DNA of 47,289 nucleotides from Holophaga sp. (GCA_031292735.1 JARLGP010000108.1:1-47289), one strand, 5' to 3'; positions 1-8,289 are shown, counted from the stretch's first letter. The notes: a model not told the origin generated them from the sequence alone. A program made the numbers and translations.

Positions 1-100
1 CCCTAAAGGGTTTTTATTTTGGGGGGGGGGGGGCGGGGCCGCGGGGGGGGGCGCCGCGGGGCCCGCGCCCCCCCCGGCCCCCCCCCCCCCCCCCCCCGTC
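1..100. other. Low-complexity G/C homopolymer stretch, probable contig-edge artefact
   Basis: Long uninterrupted G runs and C runs dominate this stretch. The upstream polymerase reading frame turns into poly-Gly/Pro/Arg here and reaches a stop at 14-16. No gene or believable regulatory element can be read. It looks like poor sequence at a contig end rather than biology. Confidence 0.8.
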
Positions 101-652
101 CCGGGGATCCCACAGCGGCTCGGTGCGGGCGACGGTGCTGCGGCCGGCCATGGCCCGCTTCAGCCGGTGCAGTTCCAGCCCGGCCGGGGTGCGGAAGCGC
201 AGCACCTGGGGCGCCGCCGCGGCCAGGCCGCGGCGCAGGGCTTCGGCGGTCTCCCGCTGGTTGCGGCCGTGGGCCAGGAGCGCGGCCGGGAACCCGGCCC
301 CGGCCAGGAGCTCCAGCCCCTCCAGGGTTTCGGCCAGGAGCGCGCAGTCCCGGGGCGGCTCCCCGGGGCGGCCGTGGGCCAGGTCGGTGAGCAGCCGGCA
401 CAGCTCGCCGTAGCCGCGATCGGACCAGGGCAGGGCGCCGAAGTCCAGGTCCCGCCAGCGGAACCGGCAGCCCAGGATGGGGGTGAGCCCGGCGGCCAGG
501 GCCGCTCCGCGCAGCCGGGGCCAGCCGTGCAGGCCCGGATCCCAGGCCGCCACGTGGGTGTAGCCCAGGCGCGGCGCCAGCTGGGCGATCTGGTCGGCGG
601 TGTAGACCCCGGCGCCCGGGTCGAAGTCGGAAACGGCCAGGAGCAGGCTCAT
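101..652 (-). CDS. dnaE2: DnaE2-like error-prone DNA polymerase III alpha subunit, N-terminal fragment
   Basis: About 184 N-terminal residues are readable before the sequence degenerates at the window edge. They resemble the PHP region of a C-family polymerase alpha subunit; the segment ending LTPILGCRFRW matches the 'aaGIkPIiGCE' strand of DnaE. The ATG at 652-650 overlaps the TGA of the ImuB-like gene (649-651) as ATGA, so the two are translationally coupled. The imuB-dnaE2 pair is the classic damage-inducible mutasome for translesion synthesis. The usual PHP metal motifs (HxH near the start, TDHG) are not visible: the start reads LLAVSDFDPGAG and the TDHG position reads WDPGLHG. The PHP site is therefore probably degenerate. 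Family assignment leans on the partner gene. Confidence 0.7.
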
Positions 653-1779
653 CCGGCCGGCCGGGCCCACCCGGGCAGCACCGGCTGCCCGGGATAGCGC
701 CGGCGCAGCCTGGCCAGGGCCGGCTCCAGCTGGTCCAGCTTGCGCGCCAGCGGGCTGCGGAACAGCTCCAGGGCCCGGCCCAGGCCCCAGGCCAGCTGCA
801 GTTCCAGCCGGTGCACCAGGATCCGGCGGCGGGCCCCCTGGCGGAAGCCGGCCTCCACCAGGGGGGCCAGGGCCAGGGGCGGCTGGGCCAGGGCGTCGGC
901 CGGGGCCTGCCAGCGGTGGGCCTCGCCGTCCACGTCCCACCAGCGCAGCAGCAGCTGCCTGGGGGACCGGCCCTCGTTCCACAGCCGGTCCAGGCACCAG
1001 CAGGCCAGGGGCACCTCCTCCGCCAGCCGGGGCGGCGAAAGTGCCCAGGGGTGGCGGGAACGCTCCGGCGGGTCGGCCAGCATGGGCAGGCGCGGCCGGT
1101 CCTCGCCCCGCACCTGGGCCAGCACCTGCCGCGCCTCGGCTTCGGGCATGAGCTGGCTGAGGGTGGCCAGGGGCACCGGCTGCAGGTCGCCCAGGCGGCG
1201 CAGGCCCAGGCGCTGGAAACGCCAGCGCAGCCGAGGCGAAAGCGCGGGCAGGCGGCCCAGGGGCTGGGGGGCCAGGAACACCTGCTCCGCGCCATCGGGC
1301 ACCACCGCCAGGTGCGGCTCGCCCCGGGTCGCCAGGCGGGCGGCGGTGGCGCTGCGGGAAAGCCCGCCGTGGCTGGACCAGCCGGTGTCCCGGGCCAGCT
1401 CCCGCTGGATCCGGGCGGCGGTGTCCTGGGGCGGGCCGAACAGGCGCCCGGTGCCGTCCAGGTCCAGCAGGGCTTCGCCCATGCTGCCCAGGAGACCCTG
1501 GGGCGACCAGTGCTGCAGGAATTCCCCCAGCAGGCCCTGGGCCTCCCACCAGGTCTGGGGGGCGGGGTCCAGCACCCGCAGCCCCGGAAGCCGGCGCAGG
1601 GCCTGGTCCAGCGGCTCACCGGCGGCCAGGCCTTCGTTCCGGGCCAGGCGGTTCACCAGCCAGAGGCAGGGGGTGCGCTGGGGACCGGGGCTGAGGAAGG
1701 CCAGGGGCCGGTCCTTGAGCCCAGGGTCCTGCAGCCAGGCCAACTGAAACGGCATTTCCGGTACCCACATCGCCAGCAC
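649..1779 (-). CDS. imuB: ImuB-like (catalytically inactive Y-family polymerase) mutasome subunit
   Basis: A 376-residue protein with Y-family (DinB/ImuB) features. The N-terminal strand is MWVPEMPFQLAWL, and a LLDLDGTGRLFGPP segment aligns with the ImuB 'LDLTGcarLFGG' motif. Paired catalytic carboxylates of active polymerases are not visible, as is typical for ImuB, which acts as an adaptor bringing DnaE2 to the beta clamp. It is shorter than common ImuB proteins (about 500 aa), so the C-terminal region is reduced. I chose the GTG at 1779 because a GGAGG lies 6 nt upstream; the in-frame ATG at 1770 is 15 nt from it. Its stop overlaps the dnaE2 start. I saw no convincing LexA box upstream. 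Confidence 0.72.
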   Translation of the reverse strand: MLAMWVPEMPFQLAWLQDPGLKDRPLAFLSPGPQRTPCLWLVNRLARNEGLAAGEPLDQALRRLPGLRVLDPAPQTWWEAQGLLGEFLQHWSPQGLLGSMGEALLDLDGTGRLFGPPQDTAARIQRELARDTGWSSHGGLSRSATAARLATRGEPHLAVVPDGAEQVFLAPQPLGRLPALSPRLRWRFQRLGLRRLGDLQPVPLATLSQLMPEAEARQVLAQVRGEDRPRLPMLADPPERSRHPWALSPPRLAEEVPLACWCLDRLWNEGRSPRQLLLRWWDVDGEAHRWQAPADALAQPPLALAPLVEAGFRQGARRRILVHRLELQLAWGLGRALELFRSPLARKLDQLEPALARLRRRYPGQPVLPGWARPAG

Positions 1780-2202
1780 GCCCGACCTCCGAGGGCTTAA
1801 ATATGGGGTAAAAAAAGCGAAAATCAAACGGCAAATTTTTCCTCCAGGAAAGATGGAGGCGATTCGGTGGTTTGTGGCTTCGGGGGGGTTGACGCCCCTT
1901 CCAGGATGGGCCAATCTCGGGAGTGGTCATGGACCAGAAAGGAGGTTGAGATGGATAAGCGAGAACAAAGCGAACCTCCGTCGTGCAACCTCCTCCCGGG
2001 GTTCTGATCGATCCATGGCGGATGGACTGGGAACCGGTTGGGACGGCGAGCAGCGCGTCTGACCGGTGCAGGGTGCGGAACGGTTCCGGGCCTGTCCAGC
2101 GGGTGAAGCATGGGGCGAATGGACGCCAGGCGGAGGATCCTTCCCGGCCCCCGGCCGGATCCTAGTCCCATTTCCAACCCTGCAGCGAAAGGGAGGTGAC
2201 CC
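1780..2202. other. Intergenic region between imuB and small-protein genes; inverted repeat at 2134-2163
   Basis: A 423-base divergent gap with no ORF I can support. The imuB side (1790-1850) is AT-rich and may hold its promoter. On the right, AGGATCC (2134-2140) and GGATCCT (2157-2163) form a perfect 7-bp stem, with CCGG repeats in the loop, about 40 nt before the GTG at 2203. It could be a leader hairpin. No T-run follows, so it is not an obvious terminator. Confidence 0.5.
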
Positions 2203-2391
2203 GTGGTTTCCATCACCGACGAGATCATCGACGCGATCATCCAGAACGAGAACCGGCACGTGTGCCGTCCCGGGCGTCAGCGCGGCCCGGCCCGGGCGCC
2301 CCAGAGCACGGCGGACCTGAAGCCCGATTGGGGCCAACTGCCGCCGGACGCCCAGGACGCCGGATGGAGCCTCCCCGACACGCAGGCCTGA
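2203..2391 (+). CDS. Small hypothetical protein (62 aa)
   Basis: The GTG start is preceded by a near-perfect ribosome-binding site (GGAGGTGA, 6 nt before it), and third codon positions are mostly G/C, as in real genes here. The product begins with an amphipathic stretch (SITDEIIDAIIQNENRH) followed by a Pro/Gln/Asp-rich tail, with one cysteine and no membrane segment. It lies 18 nt upstream of another small gene in the same direction, suggesting a two-gene unit. I do not recognise the family. Confidence 0.5.
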   Translation: MVSITDEIIDAIIQNENRHVCRPGRQRGPARAPQSTADLKPDWGQLPPDAQDAGWSLPDTQA

Positions 2392-2409
2392 TCCCAAAAG
2401 GAGACTGCC

Positions 2410-2658
2410 ATGACCGATCAGACCGAAACCCTCGACACCTTCCTGGATCTGGAAGCCGCCCAGGACCTCCGCGCGGGGAAGGGCTACGTGGTGATCCACC
2501 CCCTGAACGACGCGCCGGAAGCCAAGTGCGACCTCGACCACCTGGGCCCGATCAAGCTGTCCCCGGTCTGCCGGATGGCCCTGGTGGCGGTCCGCTGCTA
2601 CCTGGTGGCCATCATGCTCATGGGCGGCTACCGGGTGCTGACCCTCATCAGGCGCTGA
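2410..2658 (+). CDS. Small hypothetical protein with C-terminal membrane segment (82 aa)
   Basis: The ATG follows AAAAGGAGA at good spacing. The first ~55 residues are soluble and acidic (MTDQTETLDTFLDLEAAQD...). Residues ~57-77 are hydrophobic (MALVAVRCYLVAIMLMGGYRV) and end in basic residues, which suggests a tail-anchored or single-pass membrane protein. It probably forms an operon with the 62-aa gene just upstream. Its last 11 bases overlap the 3' end of the convergent DUF1444-like gene. Family unknown. Confidence 0.6.
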   Translation: MTDQTETLDTFLDLEAAQDLRAGKGYVVIHPLNDAPEAKCDLDHLGPIKLSPVCRMALVAVRCYLVAIMLMGGYRVLTLIRR

Positions 2659-3643
2659 GCAGCTCCTCCAGCTGGCTGGGCTGGGGGACGGCCTTGAACC
2701 GGTGCCGCTCCGGGAACAGTCCGACCGGCTCCATCAGCTGGTTGAGGGAGCTTTGCACCTTGGCCCAGGGCACCCAGGCCCGGCCGCGTTCCCGTCCCAG
2801 CACCCAGGCCAGCCGGACCTGGTCGGCCTCGGGCAGCCAGGCCTCGCCCATGGCCGGGGACCATTCGGTGAAGCTCTTCACCTGGCCGGTGGGGCCCTTC
2901 TCCACATGGAACGGGGCCAGGGTGATGACCTTGCCCTGGGCGTCGTGCCGGCGGTCCAGCAGGGCCTTCTGGTGGCCGTACTCCTCCTTGAGCCGGCGCT
3001 TGTGCACCCTGCCCAGCAGCGGCTGGATGGGATGCTCGTCCAGGGGGCGGAAGGGCTCCCACTGGTAGTTGCGCAGCCGCAGGGGGCAGCCGTTCAGGGA
3101 GCGCGGGTCCTCGTCCAGGAACTCCAGCGCGCCCTCCAGGGCCCAGCGCAGGCCCTGGGGATCCTCGGAGCCCACCACCAGCAGGGTGTCCCGGTTGGGC
3201 AGCACCACCACCGGGTCGCCCCGCAGGGAAAGGCGCTGCAGCAGGCCGGGCAGCAGCACCCGGCTGCCGTCCAGGTTGTCCTGCCAGGTGGACCGGTAGC
3301 GGCCCGGGCCCAGCTTCTGGAATTCCTCCTCGCCGCCCCGGGCCAGGAGGTTGCTGCGGGCCTTCTGCAGCAGCCGGTCGAAGTCGGTGTCCCAGCGCGC
3401 CAGTTCGGCTTCGCCCACGTCCAGTTCCGCGTCCGGCAGGTCCACCACCAGGCTCATGGCGAAGCTGCCGGCCAGGGGCCGGAACTCGGGGCCGGGCCGC
3501 CCGGTGCGCAGCCGCAGGGCTTCGTACACGAAGCGCGGCCGCACTTTCGGCACCAGCCAGGGCAGGGCCTCCTGCAGGGTGATCGGACCCCGCCGGGGGG
3601 GCACCAGGGATTCCAGAAAACGGCATAGCCGGTGCTTGAGCAA
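2648..3643 (-). CDS. DUF1444 (YtpQ)-like protein
   Basis: A 331-residue soluble protein. The central part, with a DNLDGSRVLLPGLL segment followed by GDPVVVLPNRDTLLVVGSED, resembles the DUF1444/YtpQ family (DASRilLP... followed by PNRD.LlV.gs). No biochemical function is established for that family. The start is a TTG at 3643, supported by GGAGG 5 nt upstream. A highly charged helical region (LGRVHKRRLKEEYGHQKALLDRRHDAQ) lies near residues 210-240. The gene is 90 nt downstream of glnA on the same strand, so read-through is possible. Family assignment is by motif memory only. Confidence 0.6.
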   Translation of the reverse strand: MLKHRLCRFLESLVPPRRGPITLQEALPWLVPKVRPRFVYEALRLRTGRPGPEFRPLAGSFAMSLVVDLPDAELDVGEAELARWDTDFDRLLQKARSNLLARGGEEEFQKLGPGRYRSTWQDNLDGSRVLLPGLLQRLSLRGDPVVVLPNRDTLLVVGSEDPQGLRWALEGALEFLDEDPRSLNGCPLRLRNYQWEPFRPLDEHPIQPLLGRVHKRRLKEEYGHQKALLDRRHDAQGKVITLAPFHVEKGPTGQVKSFTEWSPAMGEAWLPEADQVRLAWVLGRERGRAWVPWAKVQSSLNQLMEPVGLFPERHRFKAVPQPSQLEELLSA

Positions 3644-3733
3644 CGTGGCCTCCTACAACTGTCCCCACCCCCTGGGGTTCCTGGCCCGGAGGCGAGGCGT
3701 GCGGAGGGGCGGGGCGGTGGCTGGAACGGGTTG

Positions 3734-5173
3734 CTAGAACTGGTTCCAGAGGAACTGGTTGGTCACTTCGTGGTGGAACTGGATCTCACAGGCCTTGACC
3801 TGGGCGCCGAGCGCCTTGGGGCACCGTTCGGCCTGGGACACCTTGAGTTCGGCATACTTGGCGTGCACGTCCTCGCCCAGGGCGTCCATGAGGAACTTGG
3901 AGCCCTTGAAGAAGCGGATGGCGTCCTGGATGTTGTCGGGCAGGAACCGGGTGCGGGGCCGCTTGGCGCCTTCCTCGGGCTCGCCCACGGGCCCTTCCAG
4001 GCCGGTGCGCAGGAGGCCGAACAGGTTGAGGTAGGGGTTGGTGTCCGGGGCCACGGAACGCACTTCCAGCCGGGCCGACTTCTCGTTGCCCAGGGGGATG
4101 CGGATCATGGAGCCGCGGTCGGTGGGGCTCACCTTGATCTGGTTGGGGGCCTCGAAGTGGGGGTCCAGCCGGCGGTAGGCGTTCACGCTGGGGTTGAGGA
4201 TCAGGCAGAGCTCCTGGGCGTTGGCCATGATCCGCTGGACGAAGTCCCAGGCCATGGGGCTCAGCCCCTCCTTGCCGTCCTTCTCGTAGAACAGGTTGCG
4301 GTCCTTGCTGGCCAGGCTCAGGTTGGTGTGCATGCCGTTGCCGTTGACGCCGGCCATGGGCTTGGGCAGGTAGCAGGCGGAGAGGCCCATCTGGGCGGCC
4401 ACCTGGCGGGTCAGGAGCTTGTACAGCTGCACCTGGTCCGCGGCCATGTTGGCTTCCTGGTAGCTGAAGTTCATCTCGAACTGGCTGGGGGCCACCTCGG
4501 GGTGGTCCTTCTCGTTCTGGAACCCCATGGCCCGCTGGGCTTCGGCCGAGGTGTCGATGAACTGGCGCAGGGAGTCGCCGGGCAGGCTGTGGTAGTAGCC
4601 GCCGGTGCTGATGAACTCGAAGCCGCCGGTCTCGTTGTAGCGCCGCTCCGCCTCCTGGCCCTTGAACAGGAACCCTTCGATCTCGTGGGCGGCGTTGCAG
4701 GTGATCGCCTTCTTGGCGTACAGGCTTTCGGTGTAGGCCTTCAGCCGGGCCCGCATGTCGCCCGCGTAGGGGCTGTGGTCCTGGTTCTCCACCAGGCCGA
4801 ACACCAGCACCTTGCCGGGTCCGAAGATGTCGGAAGGCATCCAGTAGAAGGCCGGCCAGTCGATGGTCAGCCGCAGGTCGGACTCGGACTGCACCGCGAA
4901 GCCGCGGATGCTGGAACCGTCGAAGGTGAGGTTGTCGCTGGACTTCATCAAGAACTTCTTGTCGTAGTCCAGCATGTGGAACCGGCCTTCCAGGTCGGTG
5001 AAGCAGACGGTGACGGCCTTGATCCGCTTCTCATCCGTCAGGTACTTCATGCGCTCTTCCCGGATCTTGTCGGCAGGCACACGGTTGCGGCGCTGACTCT
5101 GGGCCTGGAGGTTCATCTCCTCCAGGGTGTCGTAGGGAATTTCCAGAAAGTCACGCAGCGGGCTGGGGGTCAT
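3734..5173 (-). CDS. glnA: Glutamine synthetase, type I
   Basis: A 479-residue enzyme that ligates ammonia to glutamate at the expense of ATP, the entry point of nitrogen assimilation in the cytosol. Visible signatures are FDGSSIRGF (beta-grasp domain), VNGNGMHTNLSL (ATP/Glu site), NPSVNAYRRLDPHFEAPN and RLEVRSVAPDTNPYL (catalytic barrel). The tyrosine adenylylation motif (NLYDLPPEE-like) of enterobacterial GS is absent near the C terminus, so control by GlnE-type adenylylation is unlikely. An AGGAG precedes the ATG. An AT-rich stretch at 5220-5275 upstream offers a promoter, suggesting transcription independent of the toxin gene behind it. Confidence 0.93.
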   Translation of the reverse strand: MTPSPLRDFLEIPYDTLEEMNLQAQSQRRNRVPADKIREERMKYLTDEKRIKAVTVCFTDLEGRFHMLDYDKKFLMKSSDNLTFDGSSIRGFAVQSESDLRLTIDWPAFYWMPSDIFGPGKVLVFGLVENQDHSPYAGDMRARLKAYTESLYAKKAITCNAAHEIEGFLFKGQEAERRYNETGGFEFISTGGYYHSLPGDSLRQFIDTSAEAQRAMGFQNEKDHPEVAPSQFEMNFSYQEANMAADQVQLYKLLTRQVAAQMGLSACYLPKPMAGVNGNGMHTNLSLASKDRNLFYEKDGKEGLSPMAWDFVQRIMANAQELCLILNPSVNAYRRLDPHFEAPNQIKVSPTDRGSMIRIPLGNEKSARLEVRSVAPDTNPYLNLFGLLRTGLEGPVGEPEEGAKRPRTRFLPDNIQDAIRFFKGSKFLMDALGEDVHAKYAELKVSQAERCPKALGAQVKACEIQFHHEVTNQFLWNQF

Positions 5174-5218
5174 GGATTTTTCTCCTAAATGGGGGGAGTC
5201 CTGCGCTTCCCTCGTCTA

Positions 5219-5237
5219 GATTTACTCTAAAGTTGTC
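5219..5237 (+). repeat. 19-nt motif, copy 1 of 2
   Basis: The sequence GATTTACTCTAAAGTTGTC matches 17 of 19 bases at 32664-32682. It lies in the glnA upstream region and contains the near-palindrome TTTA-CTC-TAAA. A shorter relative (TCTAAAGTTG) occurs on the minus strand before the Xre antitoxin (about 6341-6350). Role unknown; a shared promoter or operator element is possible. Confidence 0.4.
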
Positions 5238-5241
5238 CGAG

Positions 5242-5271
5242 ATAATATTAAAATTTGCGAAATATGGTAAA
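5242..5271 (-). promoter_or_regulatory. Putative glnA promoter
   Basis: Reading leftward there is TTTACC (5271-5266), then a 17-18 nt AT-rich spacer, then ATATTA/TATTAT (about 5248-5242). The stretch is strikingly AT-rich for this genome and sits ~70 nt before the glnA start. It is a plausible sigma-70-type promoter, not proven. Confidence 0.4.
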
Positions 5272-5294
5272 AACAGCTGCGGGACGGGGCTGGC

Positions 5295-5900
5295 TCAGGC
5301 GATCCGCCCCGAGGCGGCGCCGTCCCACTCCAGCACCACCGCCCCGAACGCCACGTGGGAGAACCTTGCGGCGTCATCGTGGAACACCGCCAGGCAGCGC
5401 CCTCCGCGCAGGCGCACGCTGCGGTAGTGGACCCCGTCCAGGCCGGCCGTCCGGACCAGGCGGCCGTAGCCCCAGGACGGGCCGTAGCCCCAGGACGGGC
5501 CGTAGCCGGCGGGATCGTGCAGCCCGGCCCTGCGTTCCGCGGCCGCGTCCGCCATGGCGCCGTCCACCTGGAACACCAGATGACGGAATACGGCCCGGGC
5601 GCCCGGAGGGGTGCCCACCGAGGCCAGGCAGCGCAGGGTGTGGTGGTGCGTCACCTCCGCCAGGCAGGTGGCCAGGTCCCGGCCCAGGTACAGGGCCCCG
5701 GGGCCATGCGGTTCCGCGAACCGGCCACCGGCGTCCCCGGCGTCGGCCGGCACCCAGGGCGGAGCGGTGCCCGCGGGCAGGCCCAGCCGCCGGTTGACCG
5801 CGGCCCTTTCGGCGGCGGACAGGAGGCCCGCCAGGATGTCGGATTCCGCCCGGTGCAGCCGGGCCCAGGGGCCCGCCACCTGGAGGACGCGCAAGCCCAT
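5295..5900 (-). CDS. RES-domain toxin (NAD+-degrading family)
   Basis: A 201-residue RES-domain protein. RES toxins such as MbcT cleave NAD+ by phosphorolysis or hydrolysis and arrest growth. Visible features are an N-terminal Arg (ARLHRAESD), the ALYLGRDLATCLAEVTHH segment carrying the family Tyr and Glu, and the GVHYRSVR segment with the Ser. It overlaps the antitoxin stop as TGATG (ATG at 5900; a GTG at 5903 is the alternative), so toxin translation depends on the antitoxin. A perfect 18-bp tandem duplication encodes a repeated GYGPSW just before the conserved GRLVR segment. The duplication may be harmless, damaging, or a sign of slippage. Confidence 0.85.
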   Translation of the reverse strand: MGLRVLQVAGPWARLHRAESDILAGLLSAAERAAVNRRLGLPAGTAPPWVPADAGDAGGRFAEPHGPGALYLGRDLATCLAEVTHHHTLRCLASVGTPPGARAVFRHLVFQVDGAMADAAAERRAGLHDPAGYGPSWGYGPSWGYGRLVRTAGLDGVHYRSVRLRGGRCLAVFHDDAARFSHVAFGAVVLEWDGAASGRIA

Positions 5901-6295
5901 CACCAGATCCGGACGCAGGCCTGCAGGTGGTCGTAGGTGCGCAGCAGGCTTTCGAACCGGCCCGCCAGCAGCAGCTCCAGCGGCGCCTTGCCGGCGAACA
6001 GGGGCGCCGTGTTGGGCCGCCGCAGCCAGCCTTCGGCTCCGCGCTCCCCCGGAAAGGCCTGGCCGGCCAGGCCGAAGATCCCCACGAACAGGGCCATCCG
6101 GTCCAGCTTGTCGGGGTCGGCGCCGGGGGTGGTCTTCCAGCCCCCCACCGTGGCCCGGGAAACGCCGAGGATGGCCGCCTGCTCCGGCAGGGTCAGGCCC
6201 AGCGCCGCGGCCACCTTGCGGAAGGCCGACAGCAGCAGGTCGCCGTCCCGGGTCTGGGCGTCCAGCAGGTCGGTTTTCAGCACGGCGTTGGACAT
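5900..6295 (-). CDS. Xre/MbcA/ParS-type antitoxin (DUF2384)
   Basis: A 131-residue antitoxin with an N-terminal Xre-like helix-turn-helix (LTLPEQAAILGVSRATVGGWK, about residues 35-56) and a C-terminal toxin-binding helical domain containing the family pattern in LRRPNTAPLFAGKAPLELLLAG. It would neutralise the RES toxin encoded immediately downstream and autoregulate the operon. The ATG at 6295 has GGAGG 5 nt upstream; a longer TTG start at 6307 would place the start over that site. The 62-nt gap to uup holds the likely promoter and operator. Confidence 0.87.
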   Translation of the reverse strand: MSNAVLKTDLLDAQTRDGDLLLSAFRKVAAALGLTLPEQAAILGVSRATVGGWKTTPGADPDKLDRMALFVGIFGLAGQAFPGERGAEGWLRRPNTAPLFAGKAPLELLLAGRFESLLRTYDHLQACVRIW

Positions 6296-6357
6296 GGCAG
6301 CCTCCAACTCCAGGATAGGTCGGGAATTAGCCTCCGCAAGCCAACTTTAGACGAAGC

Positions 6358-8289
6358 CTAGGGCTCCCGCTTCTCTTCCAGAGCCAGCCATTCCATCTCC
6401 AGATCGTCCAGCTGGGCCTTGGCCGCGTCCCGGTCCTTGAGCGCCTGGTGGCCCGGGGCGTCGGCGGTGATGAAGGCGGCCGGGTCGCCCAGGCTGGTTT
6501 CCAGGTCGAGGATGCGCGCCTGCAGCGCTTCCATCTCCGCCTCCAGCTCGGCCAGCCGGCGCTCCTCCTTCTGGCTGAGCCCGGCCTTCTTCTTTTCGGA
6601 GCGGGAGGAGGCCCTGGTCCGGGGCGCCGCCTCGGCCGTCCGGGCCGCGGCCGCCTCCTGGGCCCGCTCGGCGCGCAGCCGGCGCACGGCGTCGGGGTTG
6701 CCCTCGTAGAGCTCCCAGCGGGGGCTGCCGGCCGGGTTCCAGGCCAGGGTGTGGGTGCTCACCTGGTCCAGGAAGAACCGGTCGTGGCTAACCAGCAGCA
6801 GGGTGCCGGGGTAGTCCATGAGGGCCTCCTCCAGGTTCTGCAGGGTGGGGATGTCCAGGTCGTTGGTGGGCTCGTCCAGCACCAGCAGGTCCGCCGGCTG
6901 GAGCATGGCCTTGGCCATGAGCAGGCGGTTGCGCTCGCCGCCCGACAGGGTGGCGGCCAGCCGCTTCTGCTGGTCGGCCGGGAAGCCGAAGCGGGTGAGG
7001 TAGACCAGCACCAGCAGCTCCTGGCCGGCCACCTTCACCATGGAGGCCCGTTCGGCGATGTTGTCGGCGATGCTGAGGTCGCCGCGCATCTCGCCCCGGC
7101 CCTGGGAGATGGCCGAGACCGTGAGCTTGGGATGGCGGTTGATCTGCCCGCCGGTGGGCTCCAGTTCGCCCAGCAGCAGCTTGAGCAGGGTGCTCTTGCC
7201 GCAGCCGTTGGGGCCGAGGATGGCGATCCGCTGGCCCCGGCGCAGGTACAGGCTCAGCCCGCCGGCCAGCTCCTCGGTTCCCGGATAGTTGAAGGTGAGG
7301 TCCTCCACGCTGAGCAGCGAGTCGGAGCGGTTGGTGCCGCCGGTGAAGCTGAGCGCCAGCCGCTCCTCCTGCTGGCCGCGGTCGTGCACCTCGTCCTTGA
7401 GGTCCAGCACGTCGTTGATGCGCAGCTTGGATTTGCGCGAGCGGGCCTTGGCGCCCCGGCGCAGCCAGGCCAGCTCGCGGCGCAGGCGGTTCTGCATGTG
7501 GTCGGTGAGGCGCGCTTCCCGGAACTCCTTGTCCGAACGCTCCAGCAGGTAGTCGCTGTAGGAGCCGTCGTAGCTGGTGACGGAGCCGTTCTCCAGCTCC
7601 AGCATCCGGTCCACCACCCCGTCCAGCAGGTGGCGGTCGTGGGTGATGAGCAGCAGGGCGCCGTTGAACTGCTGCAGCCAGAGCTCCAGCTTTTCCACCT
7701 GTTCGGGGTCCAGGTGGTTGGTGGGCTCGTCCATGACCAGCACGTCGGGGTCCTGCAGCCAGGCCTGGGCCAGGGCCACCCGCTTGCGCCAGCCGCCGGA
7801 CAGGCTTTCCACCGTGGCCTCCAGGTCCACCAGGCCCCAGGTGGTCTGGGCCTCCTTGAGCCGGGGCTCCAGGTCCCAGCCCATGTACTGCAGGTGGTGC
7901 TCGACGCTGTCCAGTTCCTGTTGCAGGCGCTCCTGGGCGGCGGGGTCGGCCGCGGCCAGCTGGAGCTCCTCGTGGATCTGGGCGTGCCGCCGGATCAGTT
8001 CCTGGTGGGCGGCCAGGGCGGTCTCCAGGGCTTCGCGGATGGTGGCGTTGGGGGCGAAGTGGGGATCCTGGGACAGGTGCGCCACCCGCAGCCCCTGGGT
8101 GAGCACCACCTCCCCGGAATCGGGGCTGTCCTCCCCGGCCAGCAGCTTGAACAGGGTGGACTTGCCCGCCCCGTTGCGGCCGATCAGGCCCACTTTCTCG
8201 CCCATCTGCAGGCCGAAGGTCAGGTCCTCCAGGATGGGCTGGGCGCCGAAACGCTTGCTCACCTTGACGAGACCGAGTGCGATGGCCAT
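6358..8289 (-). CDS. uup: ABC-F family ATPase, Uup type
   Basis: A 643-residue soluble protein with two ATP-binding cassettes and no membrane domain. Walker A motifs are GRNGAGKST and GPNGCGKST, signatures LSGGWRKRV and LSGGERNR, and Walker B segments VLVMDEPTNHLD and LLVLDEPTNDLD. The C-terminal ~90 residues form a charged coiled coil (KKAGLSQKEERRLAELEAEM...), typical of Uup rather than EttA. ABC-F proteins act on the ribosome; Uup is linked to stalled ribosomes and to DNA stability (transposon excision). I chose the ATG at 8289 (GGAG 5 nt upstream); the frame extends further but only over unrelated sequence. Confidence 0.88.
   Translation of the reverse strand: MAIALGLVKVSKRFGAQPILEDLTFGLQMGEKVGLIGRNGAGKSTLFKLLAGEDSPDSGEVVLTQGLRVAHLSQDPHFAPNATIREALETALAAHQELIRRHAQIHEELQLAAADPAAQERLQQELDSVEHHLQYMGWDLEPRLKEAQTTWGLVDLEATVESLSGGWRKRVALAQAWLQDPDVLVMDEPTNHLDPEQVEKLELWLQQFNGALLLITHDRHLLDGVVDRMLELENGSVTSYDGSYSDYLLERSDKEFREARLTDHMQNRLRRELAWLRRGAKARSRKSKLRINDVLDLKDEVHDRGQQEERLALSFTGGTNRSDSLLSVEDLTFNYPGTEELAGGLSLYLRRGQRIAILGPNGCGKSTLLKLLLGELEPTGGQINRHPKLTVSAISQGRGEMRGDLSIADNIAERASMVKVAGQELLVLVYLTRFGFPADQQKRLAATLSGGERNRLLMAKAMLQPADLLVLDEPTNDLDIPTLQNLEEALMDYPGTLLLVSHDRFFLDQVSTHTLAWNPAGSPRWELYEGNPDAVRRLRAERAQEAAAARTAEAAPRTRASSRSEKKKAGLSQKEERRLAELEAEMEALQARILDLETSLGDPAAFITADAPGHQALKDRDAAKAQLDDLEMEWLALEEKREP

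Noticed and set aside
14..1549. Long minus-strand frame through dnaE2 into imuB and G/C runs
   Set aside because: It joins the true dnaE2 frame with a shadow of imuB and poly-Gly/Pro at the edge; only 101-652 is credible.
1780..1860. LexA (SOS) box before imuB
   Set aside because: I looked for an SOS-type palindrome but saw only AT-rich sequence without convincing inverted arms.
1980..2160. c-di-GMP (GEMM) or other riboswitch before the small-protein pair
   Set aside because: A stem-loop is present but no aptamer core I know could be matched.
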